64,000 bases of DNA. Origin: Perlucidibaca piscinae DSM 21586. Lineage in GTDB: Bacteria; Pseudomonadota; Gammaproteobacteria; Pseudomonadales; Moraxellaceae. The position numbers and the translations under genes were made by a program. Positions 24,401 through 33,405 of the stretch are shown here, piece by piece. The stretch spans positions 248,001 to 312,000 of the forward strand of contig NZ_ATUE01000007.1 in the NCBI RefSeq assembly GCF_000420045.1. The letters are read 5' to 3'. Each line of letters begins with the position of its first letter. Within the stretch, counting starts at the first letter, position 1. The notes below the pieces were generated by a model. It was not told the origin of the DNA. It ran no database searches and worked only from the letters and a program-made list of their open reading frames with translations.

Positions 24401-25522
24401 GTGACATCCCTGCCGGTACAGTGTGAAACCCGTGAATTGGCGTCCGGACGATGCCTTGGCATCGCCACCCTGGACAGCGAGCGCAGCCTCAATGCCCTGA
24501 CCTTGGACATGGTCGACTGCCTGCTGCCGCAGCTGGCGGCGTGGGCAGCCGACGAACGCGTGGTCATGGTGCTGCTGCGTGGCCGCGGCGAGCGCGCCTT
24601 CTGTGCCGGGGGTGACGTGCGACGGCTTACCGAGTTCGCGCGCAGTGGCGAGGGTGATGCCCTGGCGGCCGGGCATTTCTTTGCCCGCGAATATCGTCTG
24701 GACTACGCCATCCACCAATTCCCAAAGCCCTTGCTGGTCTGGGGCAGCGGCATCGTCATGGGTGGCGGCATGGGTCTGTGGATGGGTGCGCGCTTCCGCG
24801 TGGTGACCGAGACCACCCGCATGGCCATGCCCGAGATCAGTATCGGACTGTTCCCGGATGTTGGCGGCAGCTACTTCCTGTCGCGTCTGCCTGGCCGCTT
24901 CGGGCTCTACCTGGGTCTGACCGCGCAGCATTTCAACGGTGCCGATGCCCTCGCGCTCGGGCTGGCCACGGATCAGCTGTCGAGCAGCGACTGGCAGCCC
25001 CTGCTGGATGATCTGGCCGGCCTGGCCTGGTCTGGCGATGCCGCCGAGCATGCTGACCAGGTGCAGGCCGTGCTGCGTGCACGCGCCTCGTCTGCGCCCG
25101 CGTCGGCGCTGCTGTCACGAGAGGACGCCATCGAAGCGGTCTGTGCCCATGCCGATCTGGTCACGCTGGATGCGGTCTGGCGGGATGTCGTGCCGGAGCA
25201 GGACTGGCTTGCCAAGGCGATGTCCACGTATCGTGCCGGCTCGCCCACCAGCGCTGCGCTGGTCTGGCAGCAGTGGCACCGTGGCAGCCGGCAGTCGCTG
25301 GCGCAGGTGTTCCGTGACGAGTGGCGCATCGCGACGCACTGTGCTGCCCGCCATGATTTCCCCGAAGGCGTGCGTGCCCTGCTCATCGACAAGGACCAGC
25401 AGCCGCGCTGGCAGCCGGCCACGCTGGCCGAGGTCACGCCGGCGTGGCTGGCCGGCTTTGATCAGGTGCCGGCGGGCCATGCGCTGCCGCTGGACGATCT
25501 CGAAGCCTGCTATGGCAGCTGA
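24401..25522 (+). CDS. Enoyl-CoA hydratase/isomerase family, 3-hydroxyisobutyryl-CoA hydrolase-like
   Basis: A 373-residue crotonase-fold protein. It has the oxyanion segments RAFCAGGDVRRL and GSGIVMGGGMGLWMGARFRVVTE, then MAMPEISIGLFPDVGGSYFLSRLPG, and the longer C-terminal region (SVEAV-like SREDAIEAVCAHA) of the ECH_2 family. That family includes 3-hydroxyisobutyryl-CoA hydrolase of valine catabolism; substrate is not proved here, and no other valine-pathway gene is in the window. GTG 24401 follows an excellent AGGAG site. Confidence 0.82.
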   Translation: MTSLPVQCETRELASGRCLGIATLDSERSLNALTLDMVDCLLPQLAAWAADERVVMVLLRGRGERAFCAGGDVRRLTEFARSGEGDALAAGHFFAREYRLDYAIHQFPKPLLVWGSGIVMGGGMGLWMGARFRVVTETTRMAMPEISIGLFPDVGGSYFLSRLPGRFGLYLGLTAQHFNGADALALGLATDQLSSSDWQPLLDDLAGLAWSGDAAEHADQVQAVLRARASSAPASALLSREDAIEAVCAHADLVTLDAVWRDVVPEQDWLAKAMSTYRAGSPTSAALVWQQWHRGSRQSLAQVFRDEWRIATHCAARHDFPEGVRALLIDKDQQPRWQPATLAEVTPAWLAGFDQVPAGHALPLDDLEACYGS

Positions 25523-25531
25523 GGCGAACGC

Positions 25532-26488
25532 TCAGCGGGTGAAGGGCAAGGCGCTCAGGGTCAATGAGCGGCCTTCCTGGCTGATCAGCTCATAGTGTTC
25601 GCTGTCGTCACGCAGCAGCGCCAGCACGGTGACATGAGCCGGGTCGCCCCAGCTCGCCGCCACCAGTTCGCCGACAGTCTGGCCATGTGCGGTCACCGGC
25701 GTGCCTGACACCAGGGTCAACGCGTCATCACCGCCCGGATCGCTGCCCTGCAGGCAGGCCAGACGGGTCTTGAGCTGCCCGCGGAAATACAGCCGCGCCA
25801 CGATTTCCTGACCCAGATAGCAGCCCTTCTGGTAACTCACGCCCTGCAGGACATGAAAATCCAGCTCCTGGGGCTGAAAGCGTTCGCTGTCGGCGGCTGG
25901 CAGCATCAGGTCACCGGCACGCAGGCTGCCGGTCAGCCAGGCCTGCCAGGCCGCTGCGTCTGCCGTCACCTCGGCACTGCCGGCAGCAGCTGCCGTCAGC
26001 ACCAGTCCGCGAAAGTGGCCCGGCAGATGCAGTTTCATCCGGCCCTCGTCCTGGCAAACCTGGTTCGGCTCGGCAGGCCACGGGCCGCTGGCCTGCCAGG
26101 CATGCTGGCCGAGCACGCCAGCGACCTGCCAGCCGCCGGCCGTCAACGTCACCTTGGAGAAGACGGCGTATTTGCCCAGGCGCTGCTGCGCTGCCGCAAG
26201 CTGGTCGGCGGGCAGAACCAGCACAAAGCCGTCGGCCACGGCGAGCACACGAAAGCTGATCTGGAGGCGACCCTTGAGGTTGAGCAGGCCGCCCGGACGG
26301 CTGCTTTCCGTCGTCACCTCACGCATGTCGCAGGTGACCTGACCTTGCAGAAAGCTGGCGGCATCGGGGCCGGTCACGGCCAGGGTCGCCAGCGGCAGCA
26401 GGGCCTGCAGATCGGCCGAGGCCAGCAGGCTGGCGGTGGCTTCCCGTTCGGCAAGGGCCGGGCGCGGGTAGAGGCTGGCAGACGACAT
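25532..26488 (-). CDS. ygfZ: Folate-binding protein YgfZ
   Basis: A 318-residue tetrahydrofolate-dependent protein related to GcvT, involved in iron-sulfur enzyme maintenance and some tRNA thiolation. The diagnostic KGCYxGQE motif is present (KGCYLGQE, about 221-228, with Cys223), followed by ARLYFRGQLKTRL. It is divergent from sdhE, a frequent neighbour in gammaproteobacteria. Confidence 0.95.
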   Translation of the reverse strand: MSSASLYPRPALAEREATASLLASADLQALLPLATLAVTGPDAASFLQGQVTCDMREVTTESSRPGGLLNLKGRLQISFRVLAVADGFVLVLPADQLAAAQQRLGKYAVFSKVTLTAGGWQVAGVLGQHAWQASGPWPAEPNQVCQDEGRMKLHLPGHFRGLVLTAAAAGSAEVTADAAAWQAWLTGSLRAGDLMLPAADSERFQPQELDFHVLQGVSYQKGCYLGQEIVARLYFRGQLKTRLACLQGSDPGGDDALTLVSGTPVTAHGQTVGELVAASWGDPAHVTVLALLRDDSEHYELISQEGRSLTLSALPFTR

Positions 26489-26565
26489 GAAGACTCCTGG
26501 ATGACAAGGTCACAAGATGACGGACATGGTGGCGAAATGGGGATCGCGTGGCTATTTACAAGATC

Positions 26566-26571
26566 TATAAT
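26566..26571 (+). promoter_or_regulatory. Perfect -10 box TATAAT upstream of sdhE
   Basis: An exact TATAAT lies 34 bases before the sdhE start in the ygfZ-sdhE divergent region. A TTTACA hexamer is only 5 bases upstream, so no properly spaced -35 is visible. Confidence 0.5.
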
Positions 26572-26604
26572 GCCGCGTTCAGGATCAGGACTGCAGGATT
26601 TTCT

Positions 26605-26862
26605 ATGTCGCGGCCATTTACCGATGCCGAGCGCCGGTTGCGCTGGCAATGCCGTCGCGGGCTCAAGGAGCTCGACGTGTTGCTGGAACCCTTCATGGAG
26701 GAGCATTACCGTGATGTCAGTGCCGAGGAGCAGGACCTGTTTCAGCGTCTGCTGGCCGAGGAGGATGTCGACCTGCTGTCCTGGTTCATGCAATACACCG
26801 TTCCCGACGATGCCGAGCTGGAGCGCATAGTGCATGTCGTGCTCCGGCGTCTGGCAACCTGA
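26605..26862 (+). CDS. sdhE: FAD assembly factor SdhE
   Basis: An 85-residue helical protein that helps attach FAD covalently to succinate dehydrogenase (SdhA). It has the RGxxE motif (RGLKELD, about 18-24) and the family ending pattern DLLSWFMQYTVPDDAELERIV in order. ATG 26605 is preceded by CAGGA. It overlaps ygfX by 29 bases, as in the E. coli sdhE-ygfX operon. Confidence 0.95.
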   Translation: MSRPFTDAERRLRWQCRRGLKELDVLLEPFMEEHYRDVSAEEQDLFQRLLAEEDVDLLSWFMQYTVPDDAELERIVHVVLRRLAT

Positions 26863-27355
26863 GCACCGTTTCCGCGCCTCACGCCTGGCCCGGCTCTGGT
26901 GCCTGGCGCTGCTCCTGCTGGCATTGCCCGCGATTGCCTGCAGTCATGCTCCGCTCTGGTTGCAGGGTGCAGCCGCCGTGCTGGTCGCCATCTGGGCCGG
27001 ACTGATCCGGTGGCAATCCGGGCGCGTCAATGACGCGGACGTGCGGGCCTGCCGGCAGATTGCCACCGGATGGCGACTGACCCTGGTGGATGGCAGCACG
27101 GCACATGCCGATCTGCACGGACCGGTACGCGATGCGCGTCATCTGCTCTGTCTGGCCTGGCGGGAGCAGGCCGCCGATCTGGCACCGGGTCAGCAGCCAC
27201 GCATCTGGCGTCTGGCCCTGTGGTCCGATCAGCTGCCGGCGGATGACTGGCGGCGCCTGCGGGTCAGCCTGCGCTGGCGATCGCGCGGTCCCGAGTCGAC
27301 AGCGAGGGCACTCGCCAGGTCGACTGCTCCGGCACCAGCACGCTGTCCTGGATGA
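26834..27355 (+). CDS. ygfX: YgfX-family membrane protein
   Basis: A 173-residue protein in the ygfX position directly after sdhE. Two hydrophobic helices (about 21-37 and 42-60) are followed by a soluble C-terminal part (RLTLVDGSTAHADLHG, WRLALWSDQLPADDWRRLRVSLRWR), as in YgfX. E. coli YgfX (CptA) has been reported to affect cell division/cytoskeleton proteins. The C-terminal 30 residues are basic/Ala-rich and encoded antisense to the end of nadB, a 92-base convergent overlap. Confidence 0.72.
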   Translation: MSCSGVWQPEHRFRASRLARLWCLALLLLALPAIACSHAPLWLQGAAAVLVAIWAGLIRWQSGRVNDADVRACRQIATGWRLTLVDGSTAHADLHGPVRDARHLLCLAWREQAADLAPGQQPRIWRLALWSDQLPADDWRRLRVSLRWRSRGPESTARALARSTAPAPARCPG

Positions 27356-28910
27356 CGCTGTCCAGCTCGGGGTAGTCCAGCGTGTAATGCAGGCCACGTG
27401 ACTCCTTGCGCATCAGCGCACAGCGGATGATCAGCTCGGACACCATCACCAGATTGCGCAGTTCGAGCAGGTTGGCCGACACCCGGTAGTGGCTGTAGTA
27501 CTCCTCGATCTCGTCCTGCAGCAGCTGCACGCGGTGCAGCGCGCGCTCCAGCCGCTTGGTGGTGCGCACGATGCCGACGTAGTCCCACATGAAACGGCGC
27601 AGCTCGTCCCAGTTGTGCAGGATCACCACGTCCTCGTCCGGATCGCGCACCTGCGAGGCATCCCATGCCGGGCAGGCGGAGGGCGGCGGCGTGCTGTCGA
27701 AACGAGTGCTGATGTCGCGTGCGGCGGCCATGGCATAGACCACGCATTCTAGCAGGGAGTTGCTCGCCATGCGGTTGGCGCCGTGCAGTCCGGTGAACGA
27801 GGTTTCACCGATGGCATAGAGGTTTTGCACATCGGTTTCGCTGTGCCCGTTGACCATCACGCCGCCGCAGGTGAAGTGTGCGGCCGGCACCACCGGGATG
27901 GGGTCGGTGGTGATGTCGATGCCCAGCTCCAGGCACTTCTGGTGAATGTTGGGGAAGTGCGCCTTGATGAAGTCGGCGGGCTGGTGCGAGATGTCGAGAT
28001 AGACGCAACGTATGCCAAGACGCTTCATTTCGTAATCGATGGCGCGAGCCACGATGTCGCGTGGCGCGAGCTCGGCACGCTCATCGAAGCTGGGCATGAA
28101 GCGGGTGCCGTCGGGCAGGCGCAGCAGGGCGCCTTCGCCGCGCATGGCTTCGGTGATCAGGAAGGTGCCGGCCTGCGGATGGTACAGGCAGGTCGGATGG
28201 AACTGGTTGAATTCCATGTTGGCGACACGGCAGCCGGCCCGCCAGGCCATGGCGATGCCGTCACCGGTGGCGATGTCGGGATTGCTGGTGTAGAGGTAGG
28301 CGCGACTGGCGCCTCCGGTGGCCAGGGCCACGAAACGGGCGCGAAAGACATCCACCTCGCCGCTGTCCTTGTCCAGCACGTAGGCGCCGAGCACCCGGTT
28401 GTCACCGGCTTGCCCGAGCTTGTGCGTGGTGATCAGGTCGACGGCGACGCGATTTTCCAGCAGATCGATGTTGGCGGCGGCACGTACCCTGTCCAGCAGA
28501 CCGGTGGAGATGGCACGCCCGGTGGCATCGTCGGCGTGAATGATGCGGCGATGCGAATGGCCGCCTTCACGGGTCAGGTGCAGATGATCACTTTCGTCCA
28601 GGGTGAAGCGCACACCCTGCTGCACCAGCCAGTTCACGGCCTCGGGACCATGCTCGACGGTGAAGGTGACGCTGTCCTCGTGGCAGAGGCCGGCACCGGC
28701 CACCAGGGTGTCGCTGACATGGCTGCCCAGCGAGTCGGTGGCATCCAGCACGGCGGCGACACCGCCCTGGGCGTAGTAGGTGCTGGCCTCGGTGGGCACT
28801 GCCTTGGACAGCAGGGCGATGCGCAGGTGCGCGGGCAGGTTGAGTGCCAGGGTCATGCCGGCGGCACCGCTGCCGATGACCAGCACGTCATGCTCGTAAG
28901 TCGTGTTCAT
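27264..28910 (-). CDS. nadB: L-aspartate oxidase
   Basis: A 548-residue FAD enzyme oxidising L-aspartate to iminoaspartate, the first step of de novo NAD synthesis. The N-terminal dinucleotide motif is VIGSGAAGMTLALNL; also visible are STYYAQGGVAAVL, THLTREGGHSHRRIIHADDATG-type flavin-domain segments in order, RGEGALLRLPDGTRF and GLHGANRMASNSLLECVVYA. The C-terminal helical domain ends with the family's HYTLDYPE. Length matches the family (about 540). Confidence 0.96.
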   Translation of the reverse strand: MNTTYEHDVLVIGSGAAGMTLALNLPAHLRIALLSKAVPTEASTYYAQGGVAAVLDATDSLGSHVSDTLVAGAGLCHEDSVTFTVEHGPEAVNWLVQQGVRFTLDESDHLHLTREGGHSHRRIIHADDATGRAISTGLLDRVRAAANIDLLENRVAVDLITTHKLGQAGDNRVLGAYVLDKDSGEVDVFRARFVALATGGASRAYLYTSNPDIATGDGIAMAWRAGCRVANMEFNQFHPTCLYHPQAGTFLITEAMRGEGALLRLPDGTRFMPSFDERAELAPRDIVARAIDYEMKRLGIRCVYLDISHQPADFIKAHFPNIHQKCLELGIDITTDPIPVVPAAHFTCGGVMVNGHSETDVQNLYAIGETSFTGLHGANRMASNSLLECVVYAMAAARDISTRFDSTPPPSACPAWDASQVRDPDEDVVILHNWDELRRFMWDYVGIVRTTKRLERALHRVQLLQDEIEEYYSHYRVSANLLELRNLVMVSELIIRCALMRKESRGLHYTLDYPELDSVIQDSVLVPEQSTWRVPSLSTRDRAIASAG

Positions 28911-29164
28911 GGAAAATCAGGCTGGCTGTCATGAAAGCGTGATGATGCCACAGTATGCGGTGCCGGCCGCGTGCTGGCGAGACCGTCGGGCCGGACAGCT
29001 GCAGGACAGTGACACATTGCTCGCCGGCAGCGTGTCAGCGCGCCGCGACAGGCGACGTTATGGCAGGGACGTGGCGGCTTTGCGGCCTGCCCGAGTCCCC
29101 TTGCAGCGCCTGCAAACTGTCGCCACTATCCTGATGTGTTCGTGGCTTGTCCTGGAGAGAGTCG

Positions 29165-30592
29165 ATGTCGCCGTCCCGCCGTCCCGGTCTTCCTGCCCTG
29201 ATGCTGATGTCCGTGTTTGCCTGCGGTCTGGCGCCCCTGCCGGTGGCAGCGGCGCTGCCCGAATTCGCCGACATTGTTGCCAGCACCAGCCCCTCGGTCG
29301 TCAACATCAGCGCCACCGCGCGCTCGCGCCCGGCCGCCAATGCCTCCAGCGAGGAAATGCAGGAGCTGCTGCGCCGCTTCTACGGGCTGGACCTGCAGCC
29401 GCAGCAGCCACGCCAGCGCCAGTCGTTCGGCTCCGGCTTCATCATCAGTGCCGATGGCTACGTGCTGACCAACAACCACGTCATCGACAACACCGACAAG
29501 GTCATGGTTCGTCTCAGTGACCGACGCGAGGTCGAGGCCAAGGTCATCGGCACCGACCCGCGCACCGACATCGCCCTGCTCAAGATTCCGGCAGGCAATC
29601 TTCCGGCCGTGAAGATCGGCAGCCCGGGTGCGCTGCGCGTCGGCGACTGGGTGCTGGCCATCGGCTCGCCGTTCGGCTTCGACTACTCGGCCACGTCCGG
29701 CATCGTCAGCGCCAAGGCACGGGCCCTGCCCAACGAGGCCTACGTGCCTTTCATCCAGACCGATGTCGCCATCAACCCCGGCAATTCCGGCGGTCCGCTG
29801 TTCAATGCGGCGGGCGAGGTGGTCGGCATCAATTCGCAGATCTACAGCCGCTCCGGGGGCTTCATGGGCGTGTCGTTCGCGATTCCCATCGATGTCGCCA
29901 TGGAGGTGGTGGAGCAGCTGCGCGAGCATGGCAAGGTGCGACGTGGCTACCTCGGCGTCTCCATCCAGGAGGTCACGCGCGAGCTGGCGGATGCCTATGG
30001 TCTGGAGCGGCCTGCCGGGGCGCTGATCGCCGGCATCGAGCCGGGTTCCCCGGCGGCCGAGGCCGGTCTGCGCCAGGGTGACGTGGTGACCGAATTCAAT
30101 GGCCGCGCGCTCAACCTGTCGGCCGAGCTGCCGCAGTCAGTGGGGCGTGCCAAGGTCGGTGAAAGCTATCGCCTGACGGTGGTGCGCGAGCGGAAGCCGA
30201 TGACCGTGATGGTCAAGGTGGCCGCCCTGCCGGAGGCCGAAGAGACGGCTGCCGGTACGCCAGCCAAGGGTGCCGGCAAGAAGGAGGCGCCGGACTTTTC
30301 CCGCCTCGGTCTGGTGGTTCGCGATCTGCTGCCCAGCGAGAAGACGGCGCTCAAGGTCAAGGCCGGCACGCTGGTGGTGCGGGTCAGCGAAGGCTCGGCG
30401 GCGGAGGCCGGTCTGGCGGTGGGTGATGTCATCAATCGCGTCGGCAGTACCGTGATCAACTCCACCCAGGACTTTGCTGCCGTGATGAGCGGCCAGCCTG
30501 CCGGCAAGACCCTGCCGATCAGCATCGTGCGTCGCGGAAGCAGCCAGATCCTGGCACTGCGCATGCCGCAGCCGGAGGGCGAGGGCGGCTGA
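29165..30592 (+). CDS. degP: Periplasmic serine protease/chaperone DegP (MucD-like)
   Basis: A 475-residue HtrA-family protease of envelope quality control. Signal peptide at 1-29 (VAAA); trypsin-like domain with His105 (TNNHVID), Asp135 (RTDIALLKI) and Ser208 (NPGNSGGPL); two PDZ domains (about 255-350 and 375-470). GGAGAGA precedes ATG 29165. It heads the mucD-lepA-lepB-rnc-era-recO-pdxJ order known from Pseudomonas, but the algU-mucABC genes that stand between nadB and mucD there are absent here. Confidence 0.95.
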   Translation: MSPSRRPGLPALMLMSVFACGLAPLPVAAALPEFADIVASTSPSVVNISATARSRPAANASSEEMQELLRRFYGLDLQPQQPRQRQSFGSGFIISADGYVLTNNHVIDNTDKVMVRLSDRREVEAKVIGTDPRTDIALLKIPAGNLPAVKIGSPGALRVGDWVLAIGSPFGFDYSATSGIVSAKARALPNEAYVPFIQTDVAINPGNSGGPLFNAAGEVVGINSQIYSRSGGFMGVSFAIPIDVAMEVVEQLREHGKVRRGYLGVSIQEVTRELADAYGLERPAGALIAGIEPGSPAAEAGLRQGDVVTEFNGRALNLSAELPQSVGRAKVGESYRLTVVRERKPMTVMVKVAALPEAEETAAGTPAKGAGKKEAPDFSRLGLVVRDLLPSEKTALKVKAGTLVVRVSEGSAAEAGLAVGDVINRVGSTVINSTQDFAAVMSGQPAGKTLPISIVRRGSSQILALRMPQPEGEGG

Positions 30593-30623
30593 GCCGTCGC
30601 GGCAGCCCGATCATGGCTGCGGG

Positions 30624-30650
30624 AGGCTGGCGCTGGCAACGCGCCAGCCT
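30624..30650 (+). terminator. Hairpin between degP and lepA
   Basis: A perfect 10-bp stem (AGGCTGGCGC / GCGCCAGCCT) with a 7-base loop lies 32 bases after the degP stop. No U-tract follows, so it may only reduce readthrough or stabilise the degP mRNA end. Confidence 0.5.
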
Positions 30651-30681
30651 GTGCTGTCCGCTCACCAGCGCGTCAGCTGCA

Positions 30682-30690
30682 TGCTACACT
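30682..30690 (+). promoter_or_regulatory. Candidate extended -10 promoter for lepA
   Basis: TGCTACACT fits an extended -10 (TGnTATAAT-like) 38 bases before the lepA GTG, just after the degP hairpin. Confidence 0.38.
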
Positions 30691-30727
30691 TCGCGACTTT
30701 GCATAGCCCCCATCCGGGTAAGAGTCC

Positions 30728-32530
30728 GTGTCCGACATCAAGAACATCCGCAATTTTTCCATCATCGCTCACATCGACCATGGCAAGTCGACGCTGGCTG
30801 ACCGCTTCATCCAGATCTGTGGCGGCCTCGAGGACCGCGAGATGCAGGCGCAGGTGCTTGACTCCATGGACCTCGAGCGCGAGCGCGGCATCACCATCAA
30901 GGCGCACTCGGTCACGCTGTATTACACCTCGCGGAAGGACGGCCAGAAGTACCAGCTGAACTTCATCGACACCCCCGGTCATGTCGACTTCTCCTACGAG
31001 GTCAGCCGTTCGCTGGCGGCCTGCGAGGGTGCCCTGCTGGTGGTGGATGCCGCCCAGGGTGTGGAGGCGCAGTCGGTGGCCAACTGCTACACCGCCATCG
31101 AGCAGGGCCTGGAGGTCATGCCGGTGCTGAACAAGATCGATCTGCCGCAGGCAGATCCCGATCGCGTCTGCGAGGAAATCGAGGAGATCATCGGCGTCGA
31201 AGCCGTTGATTCGCCGCAGTGCTCGGCCAAGACCGGTCTCGGTGTCGTCGACGTGCTCGAGGCCCTGGTCGCGCGCATCCCGGCGCCCGAGGGAGATCGT
31301 GATGCGCCCTTGCAGGCCCTGATCATCGACTCCTGGTTCGACAACTACCTGGGCGTGGTGTCTCTGGTGCGTGTCAAGCACGGCCGCGTCAAGAAGGGCG
31401 ACAAGATCCTGGTCAAGAGCACCGGCCAGACCCACCTGGTCACCAGCGTCGGCGTGTTCAACCCCAAGCACCAGGAAACCGGTCTGCTCGAAGCGGGTGA
31501 AGTGGGCTTCGTCATCGCCGGCATCAAGGACATCTTCGGCGCACCGGTCGGCGACACCCTGACCCTGTCGACCACGCCTGACGTGGCCATTCTGCCCGGC
31601 TTCAAGAAGGTCAAGCCGCAGGTCTACGCCGGCCTCTTCCCGATCTCCTCGGATGACTACGAGCCGTTCCGCGATGCCCTGTCCAAGCTGACCCTGAACG
31701 ACTCGGCGCTGTTCTTCGAGCCGGAGTCGTCGGATGCGCTGGGCTTCGGCTTCCGTTGCGGCTTCCTCGGCATGCTGCACATGGAAATCGTGCAGGAGCG
31801 TCTGGAGCGCGAATACAACCTCGATCTGCTGACCACGGCACCGACCGTGATCTACGAGATCGTGACCAAGAAGGGCGAGACCCTTTACGTCGACAACCCC
31901 TCGAAGCTGCCTGACACGGGATCGGTCGAGGAGTTCCGCGAGCCCATTGCCGAGTGCCACATCCTGGTGCCACCGGAGTTCGTCGGCGACGTCATCAAGC
32001 TCTGCCAGGAGCGACGCGGCGTGCAGAAGAGCATGCTGTTCCACGGCAAGCAGGTGGCGCTGACCTATGACGTGCCCATGGGCGAGGTCGTGCTCGACTT
32101 CTTCGACCGCCTGAAGTCCTGCTCGCGCGGCTACGCCTCGCTGGACTACGCCTTCAGCCGCTTCGAGAACGCCAGCCTGGCCCGTGTCGACATCCTCATC
32201 AACGGCGAGCGTGTCGACGCGCTGGCGATGATCTGCCACACCGCCAACGCCCGCTACCGCGGCATGGCCATCGTCGAGAAGATGAAGGAACTGATTCCGC
32301 GCCAGATGTTCGATGTCGCCATCCAGGCCGCCATCGGTGCGCAGATCATCGCGCGTCAGACCGTCAAGGCCATGCGCAAGGACGTGCTCGCCAAGTGCTA
32401 TGGCGGCGACGTGTCGCGCAAGAAGAAGCTTCTCGAGAAGCAGAAGGAAGGCAAGAAGCGCATGAAGCAGGTCGGCAGCGTGGAAATCCCGCAGGAAGCC
32501 TTCCTGGCCGTGCTCAAGGTCGACAAGTAA
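30728..32530 (+). CDS. lepA: Elongation factor 4 (LepA GTPase)
   Basis: A 600-residue translational GTPase. The P-loop is AHIDHGKST (14-22), then DTPGHVDF and NKIDLPQADP; the EF4-specific C-terminal domain ends KEGKKRMKQVGSVEIPQEAFLAVLKVDK in order. It starts with GTG at 30728 because MSDIKNIRNFSIIAH is the family start. Length is the standard 595-602. Confidence 0.98.
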   Translation: MSDIKNIRNFSIIAHIDHGKSTLADRFIQICGGLEDREMQAQVLDSMDLERERGITIKAHSVTLYYTSRKDGQKYQLNFIDTPGHVDFSYEVSRSLAACEGALLVVDAAQGVEAQSVANCYTAIEQGLEVMPVLNKIDLPQADPDRVCEEIEEIIGVEAVDSPQCSAKTGLGVVDVLEALVARIPAPEGDRDAPLQALIIDSWFDNYLGVVSLVRVKHGRVKKGDKILVKSTGQTHLVTSVGVFNPKHQETGLLEAGEVGFVIAGIKDIFGAPVGDTLTLSTTPDVAILPGFKKVKPQVYAGLFPISSDDYEPFRDALSKLTLNDSALFFEPESSDALGFGFRCGFLGMLHMEIVQERLEREYNLDLLTTAPTVIYEIVTKKGETLYVDNPSKLPDTGSVEEFREPIAECHILVPPEFVGDVIKLCQERRGVQKSMLFHGKQVALTYDVPMGEVVLDFFDRLKSCSRGYASLDYAFSRFENASLARVDILINGERVDALAMICHTANARYRGMAIVEKMKELIPRQMFDVAIQAAIGAQIIARQTVKAMRKDVLAKCYGGDVSRKKKLLEKQKEGKKRMKQVGSVEIPQEAFLAVLKVDK

Positions 32531-32541
32531 GCCTGTGAATC

Positions 32542-32560
32542 CGGGCGGACACACCGCCCG
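32542..32560 (+). repeat. Small hairpin in the lepA-lepB gap
   Basis: CGGGCGG and CCGCCCG pair across 5 bases, 12 bases after the lepA stop and 18 before lepB. It may modulate readthrough into lepB. Confidence 0.45.
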
Positions 32561-32577
32561 CAGCCCCGGAGTGCGGC

Positions 32578-33405
32578 ATGGACATTGATTTTTCCCTGGT
32601 ACTGACGGTGGCCGTGCTGGTCTGCGGAGCACTCTGGGCCTTTGATGCCCTGCTGCTCAAGCCGGGCCGCCTGCGCCGCCTGGCTGCCGCCGAGACGACG
32701 GCGGCAGCGCAGGGGGCCGCCTTGCCGGCCGAGGCCCGCGAGCGCCTGCAGCGCGAACCCTGGCTGTTCGAGACCGCACACAGCTTCTTTCCCGTGCTTG
32801 CCGTGGTCTGGGTGCTGCGCTCGTTCGTGGCTGAGCCGTTCACCATCCCCTCCGGTTCCATGCTGCCGTCGCTGCAGGTCGGTGACTACGTGCTGGTCAG
32901 CAAGTTCAGCTATGGCCTGCGCCTGCCGGTGCTGAACCGCGAAATCCTGCCGGTTGCGCTGCCCGAGCGTGGCGATGTCATGGTGTTCAAGTTTCCGCCG
33001 CAGCCGGGCATGAACTACATCAAGCGCGTCATCGGTCTGCCCGGTGACCAAGTCGAGAGCCGCGGCGAACAGCTTTTCATCAACGGTCAGCCGGTGGCAC
33101 GCAGCCTGGTCTCGGAGACGCCGGTCGAGGCGCCCTGGGAGCAGGTCTGGCGCGAGTCGCAGGGCGAACGCCAGTACACCATCCGTGAAGAGATCGGCCG
33201 CGATCCGGTGGGCGCCGACTGGCGTTTCACGGTGCCGGAAGGGCAGTACTTCGTGATGGGCGACAACCGCGACAACTCCAATGACAGCCGCTTCTGGGGT
33301 CCGGTGCCCGAGCACCTGATCGTGGGCAAGGCAGTGGCGATCTGGATGCACAAGAAGCCCGGCCTGAACTGGCCCAGCTTCTCGCGCAACGGGGGCATCG
33401 AGTGA
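32578..33405 (+). CDS. lepB: Signal peptidase I
   Basis: A 275-residue membrane-bound protease that cleaves Sec and Tat signal peptides. An N-terminal membrane helix (about 6-27) and a second one (about 70-85) precede the periplasmic catalytic domain. The Ser/Lys dyad is Ser94 (PSGSMLPSL) and Lys149 (YIKRVIGLPGD); the conserved box E region is GDNRDNSNDSRFWGPV. Its stop overlaps the rnc start by 4 bases. Confidence 0.97.
   Translation: MDIDFSLVLTVAVLVCGALWAFDALLLKPGRLRRLAAAETTAAAQGAALPAEARERLQREPWLFETAHSFFPVLAVVWVLRSFVAEPFTIPSGSMLPSLQVGDYVLVSKFSYGLRLPVLNREILPVALPERGDVMVFKFPPQPGMNYIKRVIGLPGDQVESRGEQLFINGQPVARSLVSETPVEAPWEQVWRESQGERQYTIREEIGRDPVGADWRFTVPEGQYFVMGDNRDNSNDSRFWGPVPEHLIVGKAVAIWMHKKPGLNWPSFSRNGGIE

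Noticed and set aside
30662..32632. A 656-codon minus-strand frame opposite lepA
   Set aside because: Antisense shadow of a highly conserved GTPase gene.
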